Assembly (NCBI GenBank): GCA_037043455.1
Contig: JAWPHD010000229.1
Coordinates: 186,001-250,000, forward strand
DNA from: Cyrtodaria siliqua
Lineage: Eukaryota; Mollusca; Bivalvia; Adapedonta; Hiatellidae
Direction of reading: 5' to 3'
Length of the DNA: 64,000 nt
This document shows positions 55,343 to 64,000 of this stretch, piece after piece (within the stretch, counting starts at the first letter, position 1; the number at the start of each line of letters is the position of its first letter). The position numbers and the translations under genes are program-made. Below the pieces are notes generated by a model. It was not told the origin of the DNA, did not search any database, and was given only the letters and a program-made list of their open reading frames with translations.

Positions 55343-56593
55343 GTAATGCAGCAACCCTATTACTATGGTACCAACAATTATGGTTGTTTTGTTATCTTCG
55401 TGTTCAATCGCTATTTTTTGTATTTCTGGTGGGTTATGCTCCACAGTTTTATGTATTGATTTATCAAAGTCAGAATGTTCCGGTAAACATTTCTTTGTCG
55501 TGGTGCCTTGAAAAGGTTGAATATTTTTTGGTGGCACTGGTTTTACATTTACATCATTATTCAATCCTAATGCTTGTGCATCGGTTGCTATTACAATTTC
55601 ATTATTGTAGTCTTGTATTATTCCAATTCTTAATTCCATGTCACTCGGAGACATGTACAATCCACTTCCATAAACAAAATTTACTTTACTTCTTGCATAT
55701 TTTAGGGTGTTTTCATATCTTGAAATTTGACTGGGCAAGTTGATGGGGCTATTTATTGCGTCCTCTACATTTGCTAAAAATTGTTTCTGTGCATCAAATG
55801 CCGTTCCAGTTCCAAGTATATCTGTTCTTGTTTGTGATTGTGAGCCAAGGATTGCCCAGCAGTATGTTCTTATGCTGTCATTGATTCTTTCTACTCCAGC
55901 TCTTGTAAATCCCACAGAACTATCTAGTATAAAAGTAGACCAGCTATTGTCAGCCTCAGATCCTTGTGCAATGTAATCAATGTGATATCTTTTATCACTC
56001 TCGTAGACTGTAAAACTCATCGTTTTGTTGTCGTATACAGTATTTATCAAAGGATGATAACCAATATTTGGCCAGTAATTATAAATTGTTCCTAGACCAT
56101 TATTATAGCTTTGTTTCTGTCTCCAGTCCGAATTTAAGTCAACGTTAAACTCCTTGCATATTCTCTCGTATGCGTTTCGGTTATATGTGTTATTAAACGC
56201 ATTCCAATTTGAGTCTTGCGGCATTGCTACACTCATCTCAAATAATATTCTTCTGACTTGGTAATAGACATGAAATCGAAATAATGAACCAGCCAGGGCA
56301 TCAGCTTTTAGATGGTTGTTGAAATCAATGCCACATCCAGTTGTCGCACACCAAATAGCAAAGTTCAACTGATTCTGCCAAAATAACATCCAATCTGTTC
56401 CCCAGCTTTGAACTATAGCATCTGATTTGACGTATGGAAGTTTGTATTTTTCAAAGACATTGGGAAATGATGCTTTAAAGCCTTTACCGTGGGATGTAAT
56501 GACTATGTTTTGATTTATTATATCTATCACCTTTTTGCTAAAAGTATTTGAATAGTAAGCACCCGGGTTATATTTGAATTCTTTAGAAATCAT
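55268..56593 (-). CDS. Conserved Polinton structural-type protein (441 aa)
   Basis: Intact, 441 codons, beginning MISKEFKYNPGAYYSNTFSK. It is aromatic- and Asn-rich, with WGTDWMLFWQNQLNFAIWCA and FTRAGVERINDSIRTYCWAI blocks and a C-terminal hydrophobic segment (TTIIVGTIVIGLLHYL, about 404-420). I recall close relatives in invertebrate Polintons, always uncharacterised. It may be a second capsid or portal-like component. The last ~25 codons overlap the frameshifted end of the convergent gene. The true C-terminus may lie just after the hydrophobic segment. It diverges from the 56,630 gene. Confidence 0.6.
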   Translation of the reverse strand: MISKEFKYNPGAYYSNTFSKKVIDIINQNIVITSHGKGFKASFPNVFEKYKLPYVKSDAIVQSWGTDWMLFWQNQLNFAIWCATTGCGIDFNNHLKADALAGSLFRFHVYYQVRRILFEMSVAMPQDSNWNAFNNTYNRNAYERICKEFNVDLNSDWRQKQSYNNGLGTIYNYWPNIGYHPLINTVYDNKTMSFTVYESDKRYHIDYIAQGSEADNSWSTFILDSSVGFTRAGVERINDSIRTYCWAILGSQSQTRTDILGTGTAFDAQKQFLANVEDAINSPINLPSQISRYENTLKYARSKVNFVYGSGLYMSPSDMELRIGIIQDYNNEIVIATDAQALGLNNDVNVKPVPPKNIQPFQGTTTKKCLPEHSDFDKSIHKTVEHNPPEIQKIAIEHEDNKTTIIVGTIVIGLLHYLSTRFKPLFSCHIQQPGNKHKQSP

Positions 56594-56629
56594 TTTTATT
56601 AGTATTTTAAATATATATATTAAAAAAAT

Positions 56630-57274
56630 AATGTTTCATACAATTTCAAACATAGACAACTCTATTAATTTACAACAGTATATCGATAATAGAGATGGAA
56701 CTAAGCGCGTTGGATTAAAAAGTTTTATATAGACTATCGGTTGGTATAATATTATTCATGAAACCATAAAGACACGAAACCAGATAAAATAGAACATTTA
56801 CCAGATGGACTCTATAACTTTGAAGACTTGATAAAAGGTTTTACATTTCTAAATAAAAATATTACCCTAACCATTTTTGTGCAAGGTGCTGCAGCCATTT
56901 TAGAAACGTCAATAGAGACACGAATGTCAAGCGGTCTTTCAAAAATGCTGGGATTCAAGGACAGAAAATGGTTGACAGGTACTAATTTGGGAGATTACCC
57001 AATTGATTTAGCTCCTTATAAACAGCTATATGTTCATCTAAAACAAGTTAATACGAGTAGTAACTATTTCAATGGTGCAAAAAGCACTATTATAGGTGTT
57101 GTACCTGTAGTAAATAAGCAGTTTGGAGATATAGTATATACAAGTTTTTATCCTGAATATCACTGTCTTACGAATGATGCAATTACTGAATTGAAAATAG
57201 AAGTCAGAGATGAGTATGGCAACAAGATAGATAATCACGGTTTGCCTATGAGTTGTGTTTTAGAAATTATTTAA
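56630..57274 (+). pseudogene. Polinton minor-capsid/penton-like protein (stop and frameshift near the N-terminus)
   Basis: The frame from the ATG at 56,630 meets a TAG at about 56,729, then shifts frame near 56,785. The remaining ~165 codons are open to 57,274. The C-terminal part is beta-rich: KQLYVHLKQVNTSSNYFNGA, then GDIVYTSFYPEYHC, then ITELKIEVRDEYGNKIDNHG. This looks like the C-terminal half of a jelly-roll minor capsid protein. Similar proteins occur at this position in other invertebrate Polintons. The first of three plus-strand genes running to the right end. Confidence 0.6.
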
Positions 57275-57300
57275 AAAATATATTTTTATAAAAAAAACCA

Positions 57301-57813
57301 ATGAGTATATTTGGACCAACAAGACCTAAAAAAACAGAAGACTTAGAGGCTTTGATAGATATTGTTTCAGATTTACATAGGCAAGTTTGGCCTTTTGTTG
57401 ACCAGTTTAAGCATTTGAGAGATAGAGTTGATAATCTTAAATATGGGATTATAACAATATTTGCGGAGGCTAAGGGCCCACTTTTGTTGAATAGAATACT
57501 CTCATTTGGTAATGGTGGAGCAGAAACAAATGTGGGGCATGTAATGACACGCCGTGGACGGATTATGGTAATAGGTTTAGCAAGTGACCGATTAGTTGGT
57601 GACGTAACTGTAATAGTTTCTGTCAATGGTGTTGAACAACCAAATTATGGCATAACGCTTCACATCATCCCACGCAATCATGATAACTTTGATAAACCTT
57701 TAGAGATTGGTGCTGGTTCTGTTGTTAACTTTGTATGCAAGATTGCCAACGCTACCGCTGTAAATACGGTGGCATCATTATTAATTGAATTAATTTATTT
57801 TTTTATTTATTAA
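57301..57813 (+). CDS. Polinton fibre-like protein (170 aa)
   Basis: Intact. It begins MSIFGPTRP, like several Polinton and adintovirus-type fibre proteins that start MS-FGP. A helical segment (residues about 12-60) is followed by a beta-rich C-terminal domain (GRIMVIGLASDRLVGDVTVI, YGITLHIIPRN, AGSVVNFVCKIANATAV). The layout, a short coiled stalk plus a beta-sandwich head, suggests a trimeric attachment or surface protein, but this is inference. Preceded by the element's TATATTTTTATAAAAAAA-type promoter motif. Confidence 0.5.
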   Translation: MSIFGPTRPKKTEDLEALIDIVSDLHRQVWPFVDQFKHLRDRVDNLKYGIITIFAEAKGPLLLNRILSFGNGGAETNVGHVMTRRGRIMVIGLASDRLVGDVTVIVSVNGVEQPNYGITLHIIPRNHDNFDKPLEIGAGSVVNFVCKIANATAVNTVASLLIELIYFFIY

Positions 57814-57820
57814 TAAAAAA

Positions 57821-58289
57821 ATGCCGAAGCAACCGACAGCACCAAGTTTATATCCTGAGTTGCCAGTGGAAGACGGACAAAATTATAGATTACAAAAGAT
57901 TTCAGAGATTGAACAAAAGTTAATTACAGAGCGAGATATACGTCAGTCACTTTATAAAAAATATAAACGTGGTATTAATATTACAGATGGAATTGACACT
58001 ACCTTAATATCTGCAGGTGTAATTATGGCTGGGATTGGATTTGTTGTTCCAGTTTTGTTACCTTTAGAAACAGCAGCAATAGTATGTGGAGCTACAGGTG
58101 TTTGTATTAATTTTATCAGACGCAAGCTTAATGCAAAAGCTCAAAAACATCATGAAATAAAAACTTTGGCAACAAGATATCAAACAAAAGAAACTTGAAA
58201 ATTGTGAAGTTCAAAAAAAAGAACTAGTGGAGCAGGGAAGAAAGAAAGCAATGGCAACCTTACAAAAAATTCTAAAAAGTGTGTCATGA
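57821..58289 (+). pseudogene. Polinton protein with two-helix membrane hairpin (C-terminal frameshift)
   Basis: The open frame is 125 codons (to 58,198). The N-terminus is Pro-rich, then a charged helix (LQKISEIEQKLITERD, SLYKKYKRGINITDGID). A hydrophobic region of about 35 residues follows (ISAGVIMAGIGFVVPVLLPL, ETAAIVCGATGVCINF), then RRKLNAKAQKHHEIK. A base shift near 58,185 ends it. The alternative frame, to a TGA at 58,287-58,289, continues as a Lys/Gln-rich helix. I recall this protein as a common companion of invertebrate Polintons; function unknown, probably membrane-active. It is the last gene before the right terminal region. Confidence 0.6.
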
Positions 58290-58736
58290 ATTGTTTTAGT
58301 AATGTGTATGAGTACGATCCACCACCTTTGTATTCAACCTAGAACCTTCTAAAAGTATAAAAAAAAAAAAATACAAATTTAAATGGACTTACCTTTCATA
58401 AAAAATAATCCTAGTTTTATCCTTACTCTTTCAGGTCTCTATTCCCATAGGGTATGTCACCATGTCAAGAGATACTAATCCGTAGTTTCTCTGTCTTATA
58501 TACCCGTCAGGAAGGCCAAAATCTTCACCGATTGGTTGATATAAATAGACGCTTATCACATGAGCTATAACCGATTGGTTGATATAAATAGACGCTTATC
58601 ACATGAGCTAATACATGTGACAATAATCACGTAACCTACACATCTGACATGACAATAATCACGTAACCTTATCAAAGCTCAAAATCTAGAACATTCTTAT
58701 CTTGAATCACCATGGTGATTTATTATCTATGTATTT
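58290..58736. other. Right sub-terminal non-coding region of the Polinton
   Basis: Contains a 43-bp direct duplication (about 58,527-58,612; ATTGGTTGATATAAATAGAC twice) and a second small duplication (GACAATAATCACGTAACCT, about 58,619 and 58,649). ATCACCATGGTGAT at 58,707-58,720 resembles the small palindrome at the left end. Confidence 0.7.
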
Positions 58737-58862
58737 TGGGGTAGATACTTACTCAAGTTTGATTTTTTAAAATCTAAAAACAAGTATCTACCATTTCATA
58801 TTTTATTTCTTGTACATACTTGTTTTCAGATTTTAAAAAATCAAACTTGAGTAAGTAGGTAC
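58737..58862. repeat. Sub-terminal inverted repeat (hairpin) at the right end
   Basis: GGTAGATACTTACTCAAGTT continuing to TACC (58,743-58,790) is the near complement of about 58,813-58,862 (ATCAAACTTGAGTAAGTAGG). The arms are about 48 nt with a ~22-nt loop. No counterpart of this size is at the left end. Confidence 0.88.
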
Positions 58863-58870
58863 CATTTCAT

Positions 58871-58950
58871 AAATATGTATTTTGGGGGTTTCTGGATCAA
58901 ACTCGAGCAAAGCGAAAGCTTTGGTCCAGAACCCCCAAAATACATATATA
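58871..58950. repeat. Polinton right terminal repeat, itself a hairpin
   Basis: Inverted copy of 44,373-44,454 with the same internal pairing (TGTATTTTGGGGG and CCCCCAAAATACA). It is followed by TGGCGC (58,951-58,956), the putative target-site duplication. Confidence 0.9.
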
Positions 58951-59070
58951 TGGCGCCTATCGCACATGTACTTTTCCATGATTTGGAGATATCAAACGCT
59001 ATGCAGTGTAAAAAAATCGATTTGTTTAATTAAGAAAAAAGCACACGTCTTCAATAAATTCAAAATAGGT

Positions 59071-59598
59071 CGACGGCGCGTTGTATCGTTTTTGGAAATT
59101 GCGCCGCGTACGTAGTATAATCGGAGACGCTTTGTTCGACTGAAATTTGTTTCATAAAACTAACACCCCTCGTGTACAAGCATGACTTTTTTGGTCATTA
59201 ATATTTCGATGCTTGAAAAGGCTTGCATATATATAGAATCGGGAGGATGTATTGTGTGTTTGTCGAAGCAGAACTTTATAAACATTTAATATGAATTTTC
59301 TGTAGGCCATTTTGTGACAAAGTAGCATGTTTTTTGCGGATTTGTCCATTGTTTACCTCACGCTACGTTATTAAAAATACATTTAAAAACATGTGTGCTA
59401 TGTTTCAGTGAAGACCAGGGATGGCAGATACAGCCTGCATCACCGATGAAGTTTTTCATGCAATTTAAATGGTATTAATTTGTCGATTTCCAAGGCCTTA
59501 GTAAGGCTTACCTGCTGCTGTTTTTTTCTTGACAAATGGCGCGCAATCCGCCGATCCGTAGTATCATTCGACCGAACCTACAATGCGTTGTATCGGCT
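59071..59598. repeat. Outer inverted repeat, right arm
   Basis: Inverted counterpart of 41,452-41,953 with scattered differences and small indels. The Polinton lies between the arms. Confidence 0.88.
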
Positions 59599-60239
59599 TG
59601 CTTAGTGTGCAACACGGATCCAGAACCAACTCTGCAAGTAAGACATATGCATGATACGGTCTTGGCAGGCCGAGACTAGTATGAACACACCAATACAGTA
59701 TATTTCAAAACCATTGGTTTACTCTTAACATTATAAAAGCGTCGAAAATGTGCAGATGGTTCTGAAACCATTAAAATCACTTCGTCTCCAACGTCACATA
59801 ATGATTTTATACATGTTATGTTTTCGATTAAATAGAAAATTGTTGATAAAATACATGCTATAGTGAATTGAAGTCATGTATGTCAATCTATGTACATGTG
59901 TTGACCAAAAACGACAATCGAAGAGAGCTGTAACGGGATTCATCTCAATATCAGTGCCATGAGTGCGGAGTTTACCCATGTCAGAAAAAGTTTCGTCGAG
60001 TATTGTTGACCATGCCTCTTGTTACATTTCTTATATTTTAGTTCATATCTATATCATATTTGTTTACCTTTTTTTTTCTGTATATATTTAACTAATTTCT
60101 TGACATCTGTCTCATTTTTAAAACGCATTTTCTCAAATCCTGTTTATACTTTCCAAAAGACGTAGACTTCCAATTTCTCTATTTACATCTTCACTAATAG
60201 TTCACGTTTACTCTCTGATTAATGTGTCTACATACCTAC
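59599..60239. other. Intergenic, no gene supported
   Basis: AT-rich, with no recognised repeat or domain. A short complementary match to the outer left flank (TGAACACA, about 59,682-59,693) hints that the inverted repeat once extended further. Confidence 0.45.
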
Positions 60240-60410
60240 AGCCTCCGGATCCAGATATCGTCCACCTATTTCTGTTGAACTACTGATTAGTATAGTATGT
60301 GCACCGAGTTGTTATCTAAATAATTATTTATCTATTGAATATGATAATTATGTTCTCGTATGACTGGAAATTGTGTTGTCCGTGTATTCATTTTATTCGG
60401 TTTTATAGTT

Positions 60411-60453
<43 letters not shown>

Positions 60454-61305
60454 GATCCGGATATCGTCCAGCTATTTCTGTTGAACTACTGATTAGTATA
60501 GTATGTGCACCGAGTTGTTATCTAAATAATTATTTATCTATTAAATATGATAATTATGTTGTCGTATGACTGGAAATTGTGTTGTCCGTGTATTCGTTTT
60601 ATTCGTTTTTATAGTTGAGAGAGAGAGAGAGAGAGAGAGAGGATCCGGATATCGTCCACCTATTTCTGTTGAACTACTGATTAGTATAGTATGTGCACCG
60701 AGTTGTTATCTAAATAATTATTTATCTATTAAATATGATAATTATGTTGTCGTATGACTGGAAGTTGTGTTGTCCGTGTATTCGTTTTATTTATTTTTAT
60801 AGTTGAGAGAGAGAGAGAGAGAGATAGAGAGAGAGAGAGGATCCGGATATCGTCCATCTATTTCTGTTGAACTACTGATTAGTATAGTATGTGCACCGAG
60901 TTGTTATTTAAATAATTATTTATCTATTGAATATGATAATTATGAGAGAGAGAGAGAGAATCCGGATATCGTCCATCTATTTCTGTTGAACTACTGATTA
61001 GTATAGTATGTGCACCGAGTTGTTATTTAAATAATTATTTATCTATTGAATATGATAATTATGTTGTCGTATGACTGGATATTGTGTTGTCCGTGTATTC
61101 GTTTTATTCGTTTTTATAGCTGAGAGAGAGAGAGAGAGAGAGAGAGAATCCGGATATCGTCCACCTAGTTCTGTTGAACTACTGATTAGTATAGTACGTG
61201 CACCGAGTTGTTATCTAAATAATTATTTATCTATTGAATTGATAATTATTTTGTCGTTTGACTGGAAATTGTGTCGTCCGTGTATTCGTTTTATTCGTTT
61301 TTATA

Positions 61306-61342
<37 letters not shown>

Positions 61343-61502
61343 CCGGATATCGTCCACCTATTTCTGTTGAACTACTGATTAGTATAGTATGTGCACCGAG
61401 TTGTTATCTAAATAATTATTTATCTATTGACTATGATAATTATGTTGTCGTATGACTGGAAATTGTGTTGTCCGTGTATTCGTTTTATTCTTTTTAATAG
61501 TT

Positions 61503-61543
<41 letters not shown>

Positions 61544-61915
61544 GATCCGGATATCGTCCAGCTATTTCTGTTGAACTACTGATTAGTATAGTATGTGCAC
61601 CGAGTTGTTATCTAAATAATTATTTATCTATTAAATATGATAATTATGTTGTCGTATGACTGGATATTGTGTTGTCCGTGTATTCGTTTTATTCGTTTTT
61701 ATAGCTGTGTGAGAGAGAGAGAGAGAGAGGGAGGATCCGGATATCGTCCACCTAGTTCTGTTGAACTACTGATTAGTATAGTATGTGCACCGAGTTGTTA
61801 TCTAAATAATTATTTATCTATTGAATATGATAATTATGTTGACTGGAAATTGTGTCGTCCGTGTATTCGTTTTATTCGTTTTTAAAGTTGAGAGAGAGAG
61901 AGAGAGAGAGAAGAA
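60240..61915. repeat. ~200-bp tandem repeat with internal (GA)n tract, ~9 copies
   Basis: The unit starts GGATCCGGATATCGTCCACC and includes TTAGTATAGTATGTGCACCG, TAATTATTTATCTATT and TGACTGGAAATTGTGTTGTC, then (GA)8-20. Copies begin near 60,247, 60,453, 60,640, 60,840, 60,960, 61,149, 61,340, 61,543 and 61,733. One unit (60,840-60,959) lacks the 3' half. The Arg-Glu repeat open frames here come from the GA tracts and are not genes. Confidence 0.95.
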
Positions 61916-62249
61916 GAAGAAGAAGACGGAATCGATACGTCGATACGGGTTCGCCGGATGCCGTTTTCCTTTCACCTGCCTTTGTTTCAGCTGATTTTTT
62001 CTTTAACTTCGACGACGACGTTTTTTGTCACGTTGTTGATTCTCCGACAGTTTTCCTGCTTACCTCATATAGTACACGTTTACATTAAATCATTATTTGT
62101 TTAGTTATTCTCAAGAAAAAATATAAATCTTTTGCAGAACGATAAAATGTACGTGTTACTGCCACAACTTGACCTTGACCTATTTCAGTCCACGTGCGAT
62201 CTATTTGTTCAACCTATGGTATGACAGAAAGACTAATCATCGACAACAA
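61916..62249. other. Intergenic, no gene supported
   Basis: Starts with a short (AGA)n tract, then unique sequence without recognisable features. Confidence 0.45.
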
Positions 62250-62337
62250 CGTGCTTCTATTCATTATTAGACTGCACGTACCCACTCATTAATTCTCTAT
62301 TCATTATTAGACAGCACGTACCCACTCATTAATTCTC
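62250..62337. repeat. Short tandem duplication (~46 bp)
   Basis: CTATTCATTATTAGAC, one variable base, then GCACGTACCCACTCATTAAT occurs twice, one substitution apart. Confidence 0.9.
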
Positions 62338-62478
62338 AAAGAAACACAATATCGCAAACGATAGCCTCCAGACAGGGTCAACACACCTTACAATAACATG
62401 TATTATTGGGCCTGTGCCAAGTATTAGTTATCTAGTGATTCTTCAGACAGATTATAATGACACAGTTTTGAGGTACCT

Positions 62479-62885
62479 GGTGACACAGGCAACCGTATCA
62501 TAGTGGGGACTTCCCCCCCCCCCCCCCCCACCCCCACCCACCCCCACCACCCCCAACCCAAATATATGTTGTGTGGTCAAATTAAGATAGTTCCACTACA
62601 AATAACCAATAAAAAAAAAATTGGTTTATATTTTATTAATAATATAAATATTCAAAATATAAACCAATTTTTTTTTTTTTATATTAATATAAATATTCAA
62701 AATATAAACCAAATTTTTTTTATCGGCTATTTGTAGTGGAACTAACTTAACTTGTCCACACAACATATATTTGGGGGGGTTGGTTGCAGGGAGGGGGTTG
62801 GGTGGGGAGGGGGTTGGGGGGGGTGGGGGGTGGGGGGTGGGGGGGGGGAGTCCCCACTATGATATGGTTGCCTGTGCCTGGTGAC
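62479..62885. mobile_element. Foldback element with G/C homopolymer tracts (~400 bp)
   Basis: The ends CAGGCAACCGTATCATAGTG (62,488) and CACTATGATATGGTTGCCTG (62,855) are inverted repeats. So are CCAAATATATGTTGTGTGG and CCACACAACATATATTTGG. The inside has poly-C on the left and poly-G on the right. The core holds AAAAAAAAATTGGTTTATAT and its complements. It would form a very stable hairpin. No coding capacity. Confidence 0.85.
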
Positions 62886-62949
62886 TGGGGTGAGGCTCAC
62901 ATTGTCTCAACTTACAAGAAAAAGAAAGGTACACAGGTGAAATACAATC

Positions 62950-63800
62950 GGGTAAACAATGTAGGAGTTTAACGGACAAGCTTTATATTGATGAAAAACT
63001 TCAGTCGCGTAACTTCGCAAAACAATAATTCAACCGGAAAGTCCTGACAACAGGCGCTAGTCTACACCATATTAATACTTCCACCTATCAAGTTTCATGA
63101 AAATCAGATAAAAATGTAGGAGGAGTTTAGTAGAGATTGGGAGTTTAGCGGAAATGCTTTACATTTGAAAACACTTCAAAGTGCTATAACTCCGTCAAAA
63201 ATCATTCAACGGGAACGTCATGACAATTTGAGCTACTAGCTGATACTTCATATGAGGTTTCAAGAAAATCGGGGAATAAATGTAGTTGAGCAGACAAGCT
63301 AACGGTTAGAAAAAGTTCCAAAAAATTATTCAGCTGGAACGTCCAGACAATATTACTACTAGACATCATGCTGAAACTTCCTCTGAAGTTTCTTGAAAAT
63401 CGGATGAAAATAGTACTCGTATAGGATAGAGGCTATAAAGGGTTCTGATTTCTCTCCATAGACTCTATCCGGAGTAGTGTTTACGATAGGTTTTATCGAT
63501 AGTCTCTATATAGGTCACGCTCTTCTCCACGAAGACTGTTTGTAGTTAAATTTTGATGAATATTTGAAAATCTGAAAAAGATTGAAAAAGTAGGTTAAAC
63601 ACTAAATTAGTTTAGCGTACAAGTTTTAGACTTAAAAAAAAAACTTCTCTGCTAAAGTCATTCATCCGGAACGTCCTGATAAAATGCGCTACTAGACATC
63701 ATACTGGTACTTCCTGTGAAATTTCATGAAATTCGGATGAAAAACCTAGGATGAGTTGAGCAGACAAGAGGCGGGATGGATGGACATACATACATACATA
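62950..63800. repeat. Mollusc-type interspersed repeat with internal ~130-170-bp subrepeats
   Basis: Recurrent blocks: AACGTCCTGA or AAGTCCTGA, then ACTAGACATCATACTG-like, then TTTCATGAAAATCGGATGAA-like, then GAGTTGAGCAGACAAG-like. They appear near 63,041, 63,210, 63,340 and 63,670, each diverged. It ends in a (CATA)n run at 63,786-63,805. Confidence 0.65.
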
Positions 63801-63805
63801 CATAC

Positions 63806-64000
63806 GGACATGATGGCAACTAAAGTTCGGGAACTTCCCCGAACATTTTGTGAAGCATTAAAGGGAGAGACACCTGCCATATTGATGATAAGGAGACATA
63901 ATTCACACTAGTATTAAGAAGCACCCCAACCGACACAAGATCCCGACAGATCCAGTTATTTTGTATTGTAAAGTATCTATTGTATTGTAGTTGATGATGT
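63806..64000. other. Right edge, no gene
   Basis: No supported feature. AAGGGAGAGACACCTGCCAT and a TTGTATTGTAAAG duplication are present. Confidence 0.4.

Larger units (their letters stand above)
44373..58950. mobile_element. Polinton/Maverick element (~14.6 kb), virus-like DNA transposon, decayed
   Basis: The ends are inverted copies of one ~80-bp sequence (44,373-44,454 and 58,871-58,950), flanked by a 6-bp direct repeat TGGCGC (44,367-44,372 and 58,951-58,956). Six-base target duplications are a hallmark of Polintons. Inside are protein-primed DNA polymerase B, RVE integrase, an A32/FtsK-like packaging ATPase and capsid-type genes, about 15 genes in all. Gene blocks alternate in strand. 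Six or more genes carry nonsense or frameshift lesions, so this copy is defective. I find no cysteine protease gene, which many Polintons and adintoviruses have. Confidence 0.93.

Noticed and set aside
60360..61885. Arg-Glu-repeat open frames
   Set aside because: Produced by (GA)n tracts inside the tandem repeat.

Overview
This is a eukaryotic, AT-rich, repeat-dominated window. It is most likely from a marine bivalve or closely related mollusc. That is inferred from the repeat families I recognise: a permuted Penelope-like (Naiad-type) retroelement, the 'TTAGCTCACCTGAGC' interspersed repeat, non-LTR elements with microsatellite tails, and an invertebrate-type Polinton/Maverick. I see no ordinary intact host gene. 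The only host-gene-like material is a few exon-sized fragments around 17.8-18.7, 22.6, 26.0 and 31.5-32.5 kb.

Layout. 1-12.83 kb: one uninterrupted minisatellite with a 25-bp unit (about 510 units) and higher-order duplications of 1,391 bp and longer. 13.35-13.56 kb: eight copies of a 26-bp repeat. 15.5-17.3 kb: foldback repeats with a 5'-truncated non-LTR element nested inside. 17.8-32.5 kb: a complex of direct and inverted copies of a Naiad-type Penelope-like element. It includes a ~3.2-kb palindrome, a ~3.44-kb near-identical tandem duplication, SINE-like insertions and duplicated exon fragments. 33.07-38.31 kb: a near full-length CR1-like non-LTR retrotransposon (ORF1 with coiled coil and SGNH esterase; ORF2 with endonuclease and reverse transcriptase), inactivated by a few point lesions. 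39.0-41.1 kb: two MITE-like elements. 42.1-43.75 kb: a mollusc interspersed repeat.

44.37-58.95 kb: a ~14.6-kb Polinton/Maverick (virus-like DNA transposon) whose two ends are inverted copies of an ~80-bp imperfect hairpin, flanked by a 6-bp direct repeat TGGCGC. It carries protein-primed DNA polymerase B, RVE integrase, an FtsK/A32-like packaging ATPase, a probable major capsid protein and about ten further Polinton-type proteins. Several genes carry single nonsense or frameshift lesions, while the ATPase and the main capsid candidate are open. The whole block lies between ~500-bp inverted repeats (41.45-41.95 and 59.07-59.60 kb). 60.2-61.9 kb: a ~200-bp tandem repeat with (GA)n tracts. 62.5-62.9 kb: a G/C-tract foldback element. 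63.0-63.8 kb: another interspersed repeat.

In function this is a nest of selfish elements. The Polinton genes form a replication-integration-packaging-virion set. The Naiad and CR1-like elements would copy themselves by target-primed reverse transcription. The satellites and foldbacks are passive. The points most worth following up are the Polinton's hairpin termini, its shared AT-rich promoter-like motif and its in-frame duplicated polymerase block, and the in-frame TGA codons of the Naiad copies.
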